Positions 34,328 to 44,496 are shown, counted from the first letter of the stretch. The stretch: DNA of 64,000 nucleotides from Salisaeta longa DSM 21114 (GCF_000419585.1 NZ_ATTH01000001.1:2953001-3017000); one strand, 5' to 3'. Translations and numbers: made by a program. The notes: a model not told the origin generated them from the sequence alone.

Positions 34328-34431
34328 GTTGCGTACGAATCACCAATGGGAGCGATCAATCTGCGTGCAACATATGTTGTAACGAAAGAAACCGCAATCC
34401 ACTTACGCACACGCAGCCCACGCGCGCAACC

Positions 34432-34677
34432 ATGGCCGACCGCAAACGGCGGGGAATGCTGATCAAAAACAACGGAAGCGACGCGGTGACGGTGCGTCTG
34501 GAGACGCGCACGCTCACCATTGCGCCGGGGGCGACGGTGCCGCTGGCGCCCGCGGAGGTACGTGACGGGGCCATGCGCACGGCGCTCCAAACGCGCACCA
34601 TTGCCATCGTGCGTCCGGCAACGCCCACTGAGGAGGCGGCGGCCCGGCAGGCCATTGATGAGGCTGCAGAGGGCTAA
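34432..34677 (+). CDS. Small hypothetical protein
   Basis: An 81-residue protein starting MADRKRRGMLIKNNGSD. The predicted beta-rich body (AVTVRLETRTLTIAPGATVPL, broken here by turns) ends in an acidic helix EEAAARQAIDEAAEG. No family or motif is recognised. It converges on the NUDIX gene with only 6 bp between them; the compact, gap-filling placement supports it being real. Confidence 0.6.
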   Translation: MADRKRRGMLIKNNGSDAVTVRLETRTLTIAPGATVPLAPAEVRDGAMRTALQTRTIAIVRPATPTEEAAARQAIDEAAEG

Positions 34678-34683
34678 GCGCGT

Positions 34684-35145
34684 CTACGGGGCGTCGGAGA
34701 TGACGAGCGACGGCGGAATGCCAAAGCGGAGCACCTGCGCGGCCAGTTGCACGAGGCGTTGTTGCTCGGGCCAGGCCAGCCGCTCGGCGGCCTCGGGCAC
34801 CGGAAGCCAGGTGAAGGCATTGTGTTCGTGATTGAGCACGGGGTCGTTCGTAATTTCCGCACCAAACGCCGGCGCCACGGTTACGCGGTCGTGCTGCCAC
34901 TCGTAAAACTGATTGGTGGAGGGCAGGGCCCAAAAGTGGATCGGCGCCTGTCCGGTTTCTTCCTTCAGCTCGCGATAGGCCGCGGCCCACGCGGTTTCTT
35001 CCGCTTGAATTTTCCCGCCCACCATGCGCCACTGTTCGGCATAGGGCACGTCGGCCGCCCGGCGCAGCAGAAGGAATTCGGGCGGACCGTCGTCTACGTG
35101 GCGGTACGGGTACACATCGACGGCGCGAATGGCGGTAGTGGGCAT
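34684..35145 (-). CDS. NUDIX hydrolase
   Basis: A 153-residue pyrophosphohydrolase. The complete Nudix box runs from GGKIQAEE through YRELKEETGQ (Gx5Ex7REUxEExGU). It starts with TTAIRAVDVYPYRHVDDGPPEF and has a C-terminal HNAFTWLPVPEAAERLAWPE typical of dATP/dihydroneopterin-triphosphate-type Nudix enzymes. The substrate cannot be decided; a link with folate synthesis is only suggestive. The ATG at 35145 is the family-consistent start although the frame is open far upstream. Confidence 0.9.
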   Translation of the reverse strand: MPTTAIRAVDVYPYRHVDDGPPEFLLLRRAADVPYAEQWRMVGGKIQAEETAWAAAYRELKEETGQAPIHFWALPSTNQFYEWQHDRVTVAPAFGAEITNDPVLNHEHNAFTWLPVPEAAERLAWPEQQRLVQLAAQVLRFGIPPSLVISDAP

Positions 35146-35284
35146 ACGGTTGGGGGCGCTAAGGCAACGAGTGGACCTACAACATACAAAACAGGCGGCG
35201 CGATGCCAGCGGACGCCGTGGGGAACCAGGAAGCCGTGCAGTGATTGTTCTGGATCGAGTCCTTGTCCTCCGTTCAGGGTACGT

Positions 35285-35644
35285 ATGCAGCGCTGGCGAT
35301 CGCACATAGCGCTTACGTTGCTCACACTTTTTGTGGGCGGCGGGTGGTTGGCCCCGGCGCTCCACCCGCTCACGCACGCGTTGCATGATGCAGCGCGCCC
35401 CGAGGGGTCGTGCCACATCGCGGCGGCCCATACGGCCACGAGCGCATCGTTTTCGTCGGACGCCAACCACGTCCACGACCCCGACTGCGACTGGTGCGCC
35501 ACGCGCCATGCGCCCGCCACACTCGTGGAGCAGCCCGCACCACTGCGCACGTTTGTAGTGCGCCATGTGCCGGTACAGCGCCCGTGGCGCCCCCACGTGG
35601 CCCCGCACACACAACCTGTCATTCGAGGCCCCCCGCTCGCGTAG
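35285..35644 (+). CDS. Small His/Cys-rich envelope protein upstream of TonB receptor
   Basis: A 119-residue protein with one N-terminal hydrophobic helix (IALTLLTLFVGGGWLAPAL) and a periplasmic part rich in His and Cys: HPLTHALHDAARPEGSCH, HVHDPDCDWCATRHAP, and a tail with further His. This spacing of H and CxxC resembles small metal-associated proteins found beside TonB receptors (DUF2946-like layout). It lies 50 bp upstream of the receptor gene and is probably co-transcribed. Metal binding is inferred from composition. The ATG at 35285 is picked because it precedes the helix with a basic residue cluster. Confidence 0.7.
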   Translation: MQRWRSHIALTLLTLFVGGGWLAPALHPLTHALHDAARPEGSCHIAAAHTATSASFSSDANHVHDPDCDWCATRHAPATLVEQPAPLRTFVVRHVPVQRPWRPHVAPHTQPVIRGPPLA

Positions 35645-35694
35645 CGGCACCTCCGGCCTTGCACTGATTGTCTCCTTTAGGTTGTGAACCTTCT

Positions 35695-38097
35695 ATGTCG
35701 TATCGCACACTATTGCTTTGCGCGCTCTGCGCGCTGTGGCCCGCCGTTGCCATGTCCCAACCAACGGCTATCCTTCAAGGCACCGTTCAGACGCCCGCCG
35801 GCGCGCCGCTCACCGGCGCGAACGTTGCCCTCCCCGATCTACACCGCGGAACGACCGTGGGGGCCGATGGCGCGTTTCGCATCGACAACTTGCCCCCCGG
35901 CACCTTCACGGTTGCCATCAGCTTTGTGGGCTACCAGACGGCATCGCGGACGGTAACGCTACAGGCGGGCGCTCCCACGCGCCTGACCGTTACGCTGCAG
36001 CCCAAAATCATCAATGCGGAGGAGGTGGTAGTTACCGGCACGGCGGTGGCCACCTCTACGCTGCGCTCGGTACAGGACGTAGACGTGCTGTCGCCCGAGA
36101 ATTTGGCCGTTGAGCGCACCGCTTCGCTCGGCGATCTGCTGGCGCAGAACGTGCCGGGCGTCTCGTCGATCTCCACGGGGTCGCAGGCCGGAAAGCCGGT
36201 GCTGCGCGGCTTAAGCGGCAACCGCATCGTGCTCCTCACGGATGGCATCTCCCAGGAGTTTTACCAGTTCGGGGTGCGCCACTTTCCGAACACCAATGCG
36301 AACGAAGCCGAGCGGATTGAGGTGGTGCGCGGCGCAAGCAGCATCCTGTACGGCTCAGACGCGCTAGGTGGGGCCATCAACATCATCACCCGGCGCACGC
36401 CCACCGCCGATGCGGAAGAGACCCTAGTGGGCGGCCGCGTGGGATCGCAGTACTACACGAACAACAACGAACGCGTGGGCACCGTGGAGCTGTACGGCGC
36501 ACGGGGCGCGACCGGCGTGCGGGTTGGGCTCGAGCGCCGCGTGGGTGATAACTACAAAACGCCCGATGTGGCGACGTTCTTTGAGACGACGCCCGACGAC
36601 ACACCCGTGTACAATGCGCCGAAGTATGCCGGCGAGATTCCGTTTACGAACTTCGAGCAGTGGTCGGGCTACGCGCAGGTGGGCCACGAATTTTCGGGCG
36701 GTCACGTGCAGCTCTATGCCGACCGCTGGGTGAACCGGCAGAACTTCCTGCTTCCGGTGGGCGGTCCGGCCGACGACACCCCCAACAGTCCGCCGCCGGT
36801 GGGGCTGGGCCAAAACCTCGCCCATACCAACGTCGCGTTGAAGGGCCACGTGCACGCGGGTCCGTTTGTGATCAAGCCCCGGCTCAGTTACCAGCGCGCG
36901 CTGCGGCAGGCGGCCCCCGGCGGCACCACGCTGGCCGACATCCGCGCAAACGGCGGCTACACCGGGTACGACTATCCGCTGGACCTGCTCACCAACATCT
37001 ACACCGGGCGCGTGGAGGCGCTGCACCCCGAGCTGGGCGGCCTGAGCGGCACCATTGGCGCCGAGGTGCAGGTGCAAGACGCCAACACCCGCGGCCCCGC
37101 CGAGCTGCAACCGTCGGGGCAAACCACCAACGTGGGCGTGTTTGCCTTTGAGGAATGGGAGCAGGGCAACCTGAAGCTCTCGGCCGGCGCGCGCGTCGAT
37201 TACATCCGCGTGACGGCGGTGCCCAACGAGCGGACCACCGATCCCGACTTGCTGGAAAATACCTACACCACCGCCTCGGGCGCGCTGGGCGGCAACTACC
37301 TGATCGCCGACGGCGTGGCGATAGCCTCCAACCTAAGCATGGGCTTTCGGGCGCCCACGCTCTTTGAGCTGTACGCCGACGGCGTGCACGGCGGCGTAGC
37401 GGCTGTGCAGCGCGGCACGCCCACGCTCGACCCCGAGCGCGCCTACAGCGCTGACCTCTCGCTGCGCGTCAGCCGCGCGCGCTTCTCCGGCGAGGTGACG
37501 GGCTACGTCAACTACATCACCAACTACATCTACCTGGCCAACACCGGCGCGACCGCCGCCAACGGGCTGCCGATCTACGAGGCGCGCCAGACCGACGCGA
37601 CGCTGCCGGGGCTGGAGGCCAAGGTGGAGGGCGCCGTGCAGCCGTGGCTACAGGTGGGCGCGCAAGCCGCGTTATTGCGCGGTTCGGGCGCGCGCATCGG
37701 CGATGCCACCACCGACAAGCTGCCGCTGCTGCCTGCCGACAACGTGAGCGGGTTTGTGCGGTGGCGGCCGGCGCTGGGCCCAAGCGTGCGCGATGCCTAC
37801 CTTGAGGGGCGCGTGCGCCACGTCTTTGCCTCTGATGCCGCCGGGCGCTACGAGCCGTTTGCGCAATTCGACGGTACGCCCTTCGGAACGGCCTCCACGC
37901 GGGCGTACACCACGCTGAGCGTGCGGGCCGGCGCTACCGTGGCGCTCGGCGCGGTGCCCGTGCAACTGCGCGTGGGCGTCGAGAACCTGACGGATACGGT
38001 GTACCGCGACTTCCTGGACACGTACAAGGGTTACGCCTTATCGCCCGGACGAAGTGTGCGCGTCGGGGTGTCGGTGCCCTTCGAGGCCCGCTGGTAG
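35695..38097 (+). CDS. TonB-dependent outer-membrane receptor with carboxypeptidase-like N-domain
   Basis: An 800-residue receptor. Signal peptide (about residues 1-22, WPAVAMSQ), then a CarboxypepD_reg-like domain (about 25-105: LQGTVQTPAGAPLTGANVAL), a plug domain (about 115-235: LSPENLAVERTASLGDLLAQ, VLRGLSGNRIVLLTDG, EVVRGASSILYGSDALGGAIN), and a C-terminal beta-barrel ending with the aromatic VSVPFEARW. It would import a ligand across the outer membrane using TonB energy. The upstream His/Cys-rich gene suggests a metal or metal complex, but this is inference. The ATG at 35695 precedes a standard signal peptide. Confidence 0.93.
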   Translation: MSYRTLLLCALCALWPAVAMSQPTAILQGTVQTPAGAPLTGANVALPDLHRGTTVGADGAFRIDNLPPGTFTVAISFVGYQTASRTVTLQAGAPTRLTVTLQPKIINAEEVVVTGTAVATSTLRSVQDVDVLSPENLAVERTASLGDLLAQNVPGVSSISTGSQAGKPVLRGLSGNRIVLLTDGISQEFYQFGVRHFPNTNANEAERIEVVRGASSILYGSDALGGAINIITRRTPTADAEETLVGGRVGSQYYTNNNERVGTVELYGARGATGVRVGLERRVGDNYKTPDVATFFETTPDDTPVYNAPKYAGEIPFTNFEQWSGYAQVGHEFSGGHVQLYADRWVNRQNFLLPVGGPADDTPNSPPPVGLGQNLAHTNVALKGHVHAGPFVIKPRLSYQRALRQAAPGGTTLADIRANGGYTGYDYPLDLLTNIYTGRVEALHPELGGLSGTIGAEVQVQDANTRGPAELQPSGQTTNVGVFAFEEWEQGNLKLSAGARVDYIRVTAVPNERTTDPDLLENTYTTASGALGGNYLIADGVAIASNLSMGFRAPTLFELYADGVHGGVAAVQRGTPTLDPERAYSADLSLRVSRARFSGEVTGYVNYITNYIYLANTGATAANGLPIYEARQTDATLPGLEAKVEGAVQPWLQVGAQAALLRGSGARIGDATTDKLPLLPADNVSGFVRWRPALGPSVRDAYLEGRVRHVFASDAAGRYEPFAQFDGTPFGTASTRAYTTLSVRAGATVALGAVPVQLRVGVENLTDTVYRDFLDTYKGYALSPGRSVRVGVSVPFEARW

Positions 38098-38158
38098 GCA
38101 CGCGGGCGGCGCGGGGTATGCGCTGCGGAGGAACGCCGCCCCCAATGATAGGACGACG

Positions 38159-38194
38159 AAGCGCCTGTCGGCCCTGTAGGCGGGCAGGCGCTTT
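38159..38194 (+). terminator. Probable terminator after TonB receptor gene
   Basis: AAGCGCCTGTC (38159-38169) pairs with the arm ending AGGCGCTT at 38193 (11-bp stem with one G-U, loop of 13). Only three Ts follow, so intrinsic termination may be weak. It lies 61 bp after the receptor stop and is the only strong hairpin there. Confidence 0.5.
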
Positions 38195-38786
38195 GGGCTA
38201 TGTGGCGCGGAGTGGCCGTAGCACCGGCCGCTGTGCTCTCTGCATGCGCCTACACAGCCCTGTATGCGCAACATACGGCCCGGGATGAGCAGCCAAGCAC
38301 CAGATGTCTGATATCTACAAGGAATTGTCCGATAGCTGAAAGACTTTACGCCCATATCTTCGACACTAGTGTGAGCGCAGCGGAATCTGCAATCATCCCG
38401 ACACGCATCATCATGGTCTCCCAATGAGCTCATACCCTCCTAATGAGCCCATACCAAGAACCGCCTGTATCCAGTGCGCTAATCGACACGCATCCAAAGA
38501 TCATCCGATGGTTCTGCTAAATTGCGCGCATGGCCAAAGCGAGTGTATGACAGAGGGGAAACTGCAGCGGTGGGCAGCCCCGCCTGTCATGACCGCGGAA
38601 GCATATTCGATGCGCTGTTCGCTGCAATTTAAGAAATCGGCCCCTAACGCGCGCGGACATTGTGCGTCCGTGCGTTTATTAGGTGCATAAAAGAAGTGGG
38701 AAAGCATTGCTTTTATCGATTGGTGTAAAATATACCCAACAACGTATGTAAAATACTCAGTAAGGACTACATTTTTAAGCAAACGG
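38195..38786. other. AT-richer gene-free stretch upstream of the giant surface-protein operon
   Basis: No convincing gene is seen on either strand; short open frames have poor codon use and no motifs. Composition is visibly more AT-rich than the flanks, especially 38690-38786. A terminator-like hairpin, CGCGCGGAC (38650-38658) with GTCCGTGCG (38666-38674) and then TTTATT, could end a short transcript or mark a lost gene. A 7-bp inverted repeat, ATAAAAG/CTTTTAT, lies near 38690-38720. Confidence 0.5.
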
Positions 38787-38815
38787 TTGAAACTAGGCCG
38801 TCGGAGCCCTATACT
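38787..38815 (+). promoter_or_regulatory. Sigma-70-type promoter of the giant surface-protein operon
   Basis: TTGAAA (38787-38792), a 17-bp spacer and TATACT (38810-38815) make a near-consensus -35/-10 pair. Transcription would start near 38822, leaving a leader of about 40 nt with AGGAG shortly before the ATG at 38863. Confidence 0.6.
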
Positions 38816-38862
38816 TTGCATCTGTAAGGTAAAAAAAGCACCCATCCAGGAGCCACGGTTCT

Positions 38863-41800
38863 ATGCTACATCGGTACCTCTGGGCAGTTGCTAGTCTGCT
38901 GACATTGTATTTGAGCGTTCCACATGCTGCCGTTGCGCAAACGGGCCCGGGCGGCGTGGGAGAAAATAATGGGACGTCCGATCTGCAACTTTGGATGCGG
39001 GCGGGCAGCATTACGGGTCTCACAGACGGGGCCTTCGTCAACACATGGCCCGATGCCTCGGGGTATGGCCATAATGCTGAACAGCCTGACGATAATGCGG
39101 CTCCTATTTACCGTTCTAATGGTCGTAATTCGCGACCGACCGTCGAGTTTGGCGGTCCAGATAGCCAAAACGGATTCCTCACCCAGGCCGATGCCGATGA
39201 AATGACTGGTGCGTTTGCGACAGCAACGGACGGGACAGTGACCTATTTCGTTGTTGGGAACAATGATGCAGTAACCCCTGTCGGCCCCGGCCCGGGAGGT
39301 TCTAATGGGCGTCGTGCTTTGGCTGCGTTTGACGGCGGGTCAGCCAGTAGCGCAGACAACCGTCTCTTCGTGGAAAAAGACGGCGTGAACTACTACGATG
39401 GGTCGACTGAGCGGAAAGGGGGGTCAATCAGTCAGGGCGCGTTTGTTTTCTTTGACGTTACCCACGACGGCAGCAGCATCGACGGGCGCTTGTTTGGAGA
39501 CAACGTCATTAGCGCCTCAGGTGATTCCAGTGGTGCCCTTAAAAAGTACCGACTGGGAAACGATCAGACCGGAGGCGACAACCTGGACGGTAACCTTGCG
39601 GAGGTCATTGTCTTCGACCGTGTGCTCAATGAGGCCGAGCGCCTCGTCGTTCAAAACTACTTGTCGTCTAAGTACGATATTGCTTTTGGAACGACGTCGA
39701 AGGACAAGTATGCCTACGACGGCATCTATGGGTTCGATGTGGCCGGAATTGGCCGCCAGTCGTCGTCGGCTACTCATCTCTCATCAAATAGCAGCATCTT
39801 GAACGTTAGCGCCTCCAGCTTCAGTGGAGATAGCCGCTACGTGTTTGTTGGTCACAACGATGGCGGGGCTGCCTCCTTTGGCTTCGAGGCCACCGAGCCG
39901 GTGAACGGCCTCTCGTCCAATGTAGAGCGCATGGCTCGCGAATGGCGCGTAGACTTGAGTGGGGTCGCCACAAAAACAGTCACGGTTTCGATTAAGGGTG
40001 CGAACCTACCCGCACGCTCGGACGGCACGTACGAATACTTTTTGTTTGTGGATGAAGGGGATGCGTTTAGTACCAGCCCCGTTGCGTACACCTTGCAGGA
40101 TGATGGTACGGGCACGTACACGGCCAATGTCGAGCTTTCCGATGGGAATTATCTGACCATTGGTGCTGGACGACGCGTCGTAAGCCTTGATGCAGCGACG
40201 GCGGACAACGCATTTGAGAACACCACAGCCTCGCCCAATGCATCGCTCACAGTGCAGTTGAATCTCCCGTACAGCAGTGCTTCCGGAACGGATGTGGGTG
40301 TTGCATTCACTAACACCGGTGACCTCGATGGCTCGGGAACCATCGAAGATTCAGGGACAGGGAATGTCAATGGGGTTTACGAAGCCAGCGCCTCAGATTA
40401 CAATGTAAGTACGACAAGCCCAGTCACGATTTCCGCTGGAAGCAGCACTGCCTCTGTCAATATCAACCTCACGGACGATGGAGGTGTTGAGCAGACAGAA
40501 AAGTTCAACGTTGCACTTGATGCTTCCGGCATAACCAACGCCGATATTGGCTCTAGCGATAACGTCACCTTTTCCATCAATGATGACGACGACCCACGTA
40601 AGCTGAGCTTCACGGACGTGTCGGTTTCTCAGTCCGAGGGAAGCGGAGGCGGGACGCGTATCGAGACCTTTGTCGTTACGATGCCTTCGTCTGAAGAGGC
40701 GGCAACCAAGGATCCACTTACCACGGTGGACTTCGAGATCATCGGCACAAGCACGGCCACGGCCGGAGATGATATTGCGATCGTCGATGAATCCGATCCG
40801 GGTGGCAATGCGGAATATCAGGAGGGTCTCTCCATGACCACGGGGCGTATCCATTTCTCCAGTGCTGACGGTACCACGACCGCTGAGCTAAAGTTAGCAA
40901 TTAGCGAAGACGACATTAGTGAAAACGACGAAAGTGTGGTTGTCAAACTCATCAATCCGGTGAGCAGTGCCCTGGCTGCTTCAGGAACCGAGCTCACCTT
41001 CACACTCACCGACGACGAAACGCCTCCTACGGTGCAGTTCGCTGCGGGTACCAGTGAGGGCGGTGAAAACGTGGATGGAACGATCAACGTGACGCTTTCT
41101 GAGCCTGCCGGAAATACCGTATCGGTCGACTTTGCGTTGGATAATGGAGCAAGCACAGCAACGCAAGGAAGTGACTTTGCTCTCCTGCCGAGTGGAAATA
41201 CGGTTACGTTTGCCCCCGGAAGTACCAGTGAAAGCATCACGGTTGACGTGAGCGATGACAGCCAGGCTGAGCTTGGTGAAGCGGTTGCTATTGACCTGAG
41301 TGCAGCCACAAACGCGACGCTCGGCTCGCAAACGCGCCACACCTATACGATCAACGACAACGATGCAACGACAGCGGGTTCCACGGGGCCCGGTGGCGTA
41401 GGTGGCGCCGCGAATAACAAACTCTGGTTGCGTGCATCTTCGCTCGACGGCCTAGGTACCGGAGCACCGGTTTCGGTGTGGGGTGACAGAAGCGGAAACG
41501 CCAATGACGCATCGCAGACCGGGAGCGCACGTCCGACGCTCCAGACGAATATTTTAAACTCCCAATCAGTGGTACGCTTCGACGGTACAAATGACAACCT
41601 GCGCGGCACGCTGTCGAAAGTCGACGGCATGACAATGATTGCTGTGGGTAACAGCAACGCCACGAATCGGAATGCCTTTGGGGAGATTTATCAGGGTGGT
41701 TCCGTGCGAAACGCAATGTTCGTTAATCCTGGAGCGAATCTCAACTACTACGATGGTAGCACCGAGCACAGGTACGGATCGGTGTCGCAGGGCGAGTATC

Positions 41801-44496
41801 TCATCTTTGGCGTCACCCACCAGGGTGCATCCATCGAGATGTTCAAAAATGGTGACTCCATCTTTTCGACGCTTTCCGGCAACACAAATGGGACTACGAC
41901 CGACTATGTCATTGGGAATGACGAGACCGGTGGCGATCTGTTGAATGGTGACATTGCCGAGTTCATCGTCTATAGCAGCGTGTTGAATGCGACCCAGCGC
42001 ACCATTGTGGAGAACTACCTGTCTGCACGATACGACATTGCGCTGAACACAGGGGGCACCGCTACTGACGTCTACGCCGGGGACACGAACGGAAACGGCG
42101 ATTATGACCGCGGCGTGTTCGGCATCGGACGTACCACAACGAATGACTTCCACGTGGCCGCCGAGACCGATGGCCTCCGCTTTGACAATCCCAGTGGCTT
42201 CGACAACGGCGAGTACCTCCTCGCAGGGCACAAGACGCCACAAAACGCTGTCAACACCACGGATGTGGGTGGCGTGAGCGGCCTCGACGCCCGGATGGAG
42301 CGTACCTGGTACTTGGATACCGATGCGCTGACTGCTGACGCTACGTTCGACCTGGCCGCCGCGGGCCTCTCGGGGCCAGCCGGCGCTGCCAGCGGGTATG
42401 TGCTCTTACAGCGCACGGCCGGCAGCGGTGGGGCGTGGACGCAGGTGGCTGCGGCGAGTAGCGTATCGGGCAGTACCATTACGTTCAGTGGCCTTGCGAT
42501 GGGGAGTGATCTTTCCGCGGGCGACGAAATTACCATTGGCACGACCGACCGCGCTGCGAGTCCGCTCACAAACAACGCCTTGCTCATTACCGGTACCTCC
42601 GGAACCGATGGCCGCGACCAAGGCTGGCGCTACCTGGGCTTACCAGTGACCGGCGGCACGGCAGGCGATCTCCTCGGGCCCGACGGTACGCCCTATATCG
42701 ACTTCAGCGTTGCGATGGCGTACACCAATCCTGGCGACGATGGCACCGGCAACGGATGGCAGCCCATCACCTCCGCGGCAAGCCCGCTCACCAACGGACG
42801 CGGATTTATCGTGTGGTTGTTTGACGATGCCGCCTATCCGGTAGACCCGTTCGTCACCCTGCGCCCGAGCGGCGGTCTGACGGGCCCCGGAGCCGCAAAT
42901 GTGACGGTGGGAGATGGCAGCGCGGCTATAGGTAGCGATCCGACCCTGGCAACTGATGACGAACAATTCTTGCTAGCCAACCCCTACAGCGTCCCGTTTT
43001 CGCTTGGGAGCCTTACGGCGAGCGGCTTCGACGATGTCGTGCAGATTTGGGCGCCCGATGCCGCGGCGCCCGCGGGGGTTGACGACGGCAATGCCGGCAG
43101 CTTCGTAACGCGCAGCCGTAGCGCCAACGATCGCGTTGCGCCCTGGCAAGGGTTCTTTCTCACGCGCACTACGGTGGGCAGCGGCGCGACCAAAGTGACG
43201 TTCAACAGCAGCGGGCGTGCAGCCGGGCAGGCAACGGGCTTTGTCGGGTCGAAGCAGCGCGCTGTGCCCGCCCCCAATGTTCCTTTGGTGCTGCGCGGGT
43301 ACGATGCCAACGGTGCGCTCGTCGCGCTGGACCGGGCCGCGTCGGTCGTTTTCCGAGCGGGCGCTACCGCGGGCCGCGATCGCTTCGACGCGCCCAAGCT
43401 GCAGCCCATGACGCAACGCTACGCTATCATCGCGCCGGTTGCCCCGGCCGGTGGCGGTGCCGGTGCCCTACGGGCCCGCGAGAGTCGGCCCCGGCCAACG
43501 ACGGGCGGCGCTGTCGAAATCCCGCTGGCCTTCGTGGCCAAAAACATCGGGCACACGTTCGACATTGCCATCCCAACCGGTAGGCAAGCGGCCACCGAAA
43601 CATACGCGGCCCCCGAGGACTGGCGGGTGCTGCTCGTGGATACGAAGCGCACGCCCACGCCGTCGGATGACGTAACGCATGAGCTGACGCCGGGCGGCGC
43701 GCCGTATCAATTTTCAGCTCTCCAGACCAGCAAGACCAGTGCGGTCTCTCGCAGTGCCCCGCGCGATCAGGTGCCCCAGCCTGCGGCTTCTCGCCTGCGG
43801 CTCCCACCACAACAGGCGGCTCGCACAGGCAATCAAAAGTCATCGCCCAAAGCCACGACGTCCGGCGCGCGCTTCCTGTTGCGCGTTGAAGCCACATCGG
43901 GTCCTCTGCCTGTCGAAATGGCGGAGCTGCAAGCTGCCGTTGGCGATCAGCGGTCGGTAACCCTCCAATGGACGACCGCCAGCGAGACCAACAATGCCGG
44001 CTTTTACGTGCAGCACCAACGCCTGACGGCTACCGACTCCACCGCTGATGCGGCCGACTGGGATGCGCTCGGCTTTGTGCCCGGCAGCGGGACGACAACT
44101 GCGGCGCGGTCGTACCGATTCACAACCGACGCGCTTGACTACGGGAGGCATGCCTTCCGGCTGCAGCAGGTGGATGCCAACGGCACTGTTGCTTACAGTA
44201 AAACGATAACCGCAGCGGTGCAACTCACCAAAGCCTTCGATGTGCAGGCGCCGTACCCCAACCCGGCACAACAGCGCGCAACGCTTCCTATCGCGGTGCG
44301 CAACACCCAGCGGGTGACGGTTGCCATCTACGACGTGCTCGGGCGTCGCGTATCGGTGGTGCACAACCAGACGGTACGCGGTCAGCAAACGAAGCAGGTG
44401 CAGGTACCAACCGGGCGCCTGGCCAGTGGGCTCTACTTTGTGCGGATTCGCGGCGAACGCTTTGCCACCACGCGCCGCCTCACGGTCGTCCGCTGA
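38863..44496 (+). CDS. Giant secreted protein A: LamG-like/GIGR modules, Calx-beta repeats, T9SS-type C-terminus
   Basis: A 1877-residue secreted protein. Signal peptide ends AAVAQ (about residue 26). Module 1 (about 40-430) is a LamG-like jellyroll (LQLWMRAGSITGL, NTWPDASGYGHNA) followed by a VAGIGR segment and GHNDGG. Calx-beta-like repeats follow (about 435-836; TYTINDND). Module 2 (about 840-1200) repeats the jellyroll (NNKLWLRASSLDGL) and GVFGIGR. A long pre-C-terminal region (GWRYLGLPVTGG, LLANPYSVPFSL) leads to LPVEMAELQ and TASETNNAGFYVQH (about 1680), then a T9SS type A-like sorting domain (about 1794-1877: APYPNPAQQ, YDVLGRRV, GLYFVRIRGE). It is predicted to be exported and displayed or released. 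Ligand unknown; adhesion or glycan binding is inferred from the folds. Confidence 0.9.
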   Translation: MLHRYLWAVASLLTLYLSVPHAAVAQTGPGGVGENNGTSDLQLWMRAGSITGLTDGAFVNTWPDASGYGHNAEQPDDNAAPIYRSNGRNSRPTVEFGGPDSQNGFLTQADADEMTGAFATATDGTVTYFVVGNNDAVTPVGPGPGGSNGRRALAAFDGGSASSADNRLFVEKDGVNYYDGSTERKGGSISQGAFVFFDVTHDGSSIDGRLFGDNVISASGDSSGALKKYRLGNDQTGGDNLDGNLAEVIVFDRVLNEAERLVVQNYLSSKYDIAFGTTSKDKYAYDGIYGFDVAGIGRQSSSATHLSSNSSILNVSASSFSGDSRYVFVGHNDGGAASFGFEATEPVNGLSSNVERMAREWRVDLSGVATKTVTVSIKGANLPARSDGTYEYFLFVDEGDAFSTSPVAYTLQDDGTGTYTANVELSDGNYLTIGAGRRVVSLDAATADNAFENTTASPNASLTVQLNLPYSSASGTDVGVAFTNTGDLDGSGTIEDSGTGNVNGVYEASASDYNVSTTSPVTISAGSSTASVNINLTDDGGVEQTEKFNVALDASGITNADIGSSDNVTFSINDDDDPRKLSFTDVSVSQSEGSGGGTRIETFVVTMPSSEEAATKDPLTTVDFEIIGTSTATAGDDIAIVDESDPGGNAEYQEGLSMTTGRIHFSSADGTTTAELKLAISEDDISENDESVVVKLINPVSSALAASGTELTFTLTDDETPPTVQFAAGTSEGGENVDGTINVTLSEPAGNTVSVDFALDNGASTATQGSDFALLPSGNTVTFAPGSTSESITVDVSDDSQAELGEAVAIDLSAATNATLGSQTRHTYTINDNDATTAGSTGPGGVGGAANNKLWLRASSLDGLGTGAPVSVWGDRSGNANDASQTGSARPTLQTNILNSQSVVRFDGTNDNLRGTLSKVDGMTMIAVGNSNATNRNAFGEIYQGGSVRNAMFVNPGANLNYYDGSTEHRYGSVSQGEYLIFGVTHQGASIEMFKNGDSIFSTLSGNTNGTTTDYVIGNDETGGDLLNGDIAEFIVYSSVLNATQRTIVENYLSARYDIALNTGGTATDVYAGDTNGNGDYDRGVFGIGRTTTNDFHVAAETDGLRFDNPSGFDNGEYLLAGHKTPQNAVNTTDVGGVSGLDARMERTWYLDTDALTADATFDLAAAGLSGPAGAASGYVLLQRTAGSGGAWTQVAAASSVSGSTITFSGLAMGSDLSAGDEITIGTTDRAASPLTNNALLITGTSGTDGRDQGWRYLGLPVTGGTAGDLLGPDGTPYIDFSVAMAYTNPGDDGTGNGWQPITSAASPLTNGRGFIVWLFDDAAYPVDPFVTLRPSGGLTGPGAANVTVGDGSAAIGSDPTLATDDEQFLLANPYSVPFSLGSLTASGFDDVVQIWAPDAAAPAGVDDGNAGSFVTRSRSANDRVAPWQGFFLTRTTVGSGATKVTFNSSGRAAGQATGFVGSKQRAVPAPNVPLVLRGYDANGALVALDRAASVVFRAGATAGRDRFDAPKLQPMTQRYAIIAPVAPAGGGAGALRARESRPRPTTGGAVEIPLAFVAKNIGHTFDIAIPTGRQAATETYAAPEDWRVLLVDTKRTPTPSDDVTHELTPGGAPYQFSALQTSKTSAVSRSAPRDQVPQPAASRLRLPPQQAARTGNQKSSPKATTSGARFLLRVEATSGPLPVEMAELQAAVGDQRSVTLQWTTASETNNAGFYVQHQRLTATDSTADAADWDALGFVPGSGTTTAARSYRFTTDALDYGRHAFRLQQVDANGTVAYSKTITAAVQLTKAFDVQAPYPNPAQQRATLPIAVRNTQRVTVAIYDVLGRRVSVVHNQTVRGQQTKQVQVPTGRLASGLYFVRIRGERFATTRRLTVVR

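Noticed and set aside
38424-38690. An 88-codon open frame upstream of giant gene A
   Set aside because: Poor codon pattern, many Cys/Met/His, no signal or domain, and it runs through a terminator-like hairpin.
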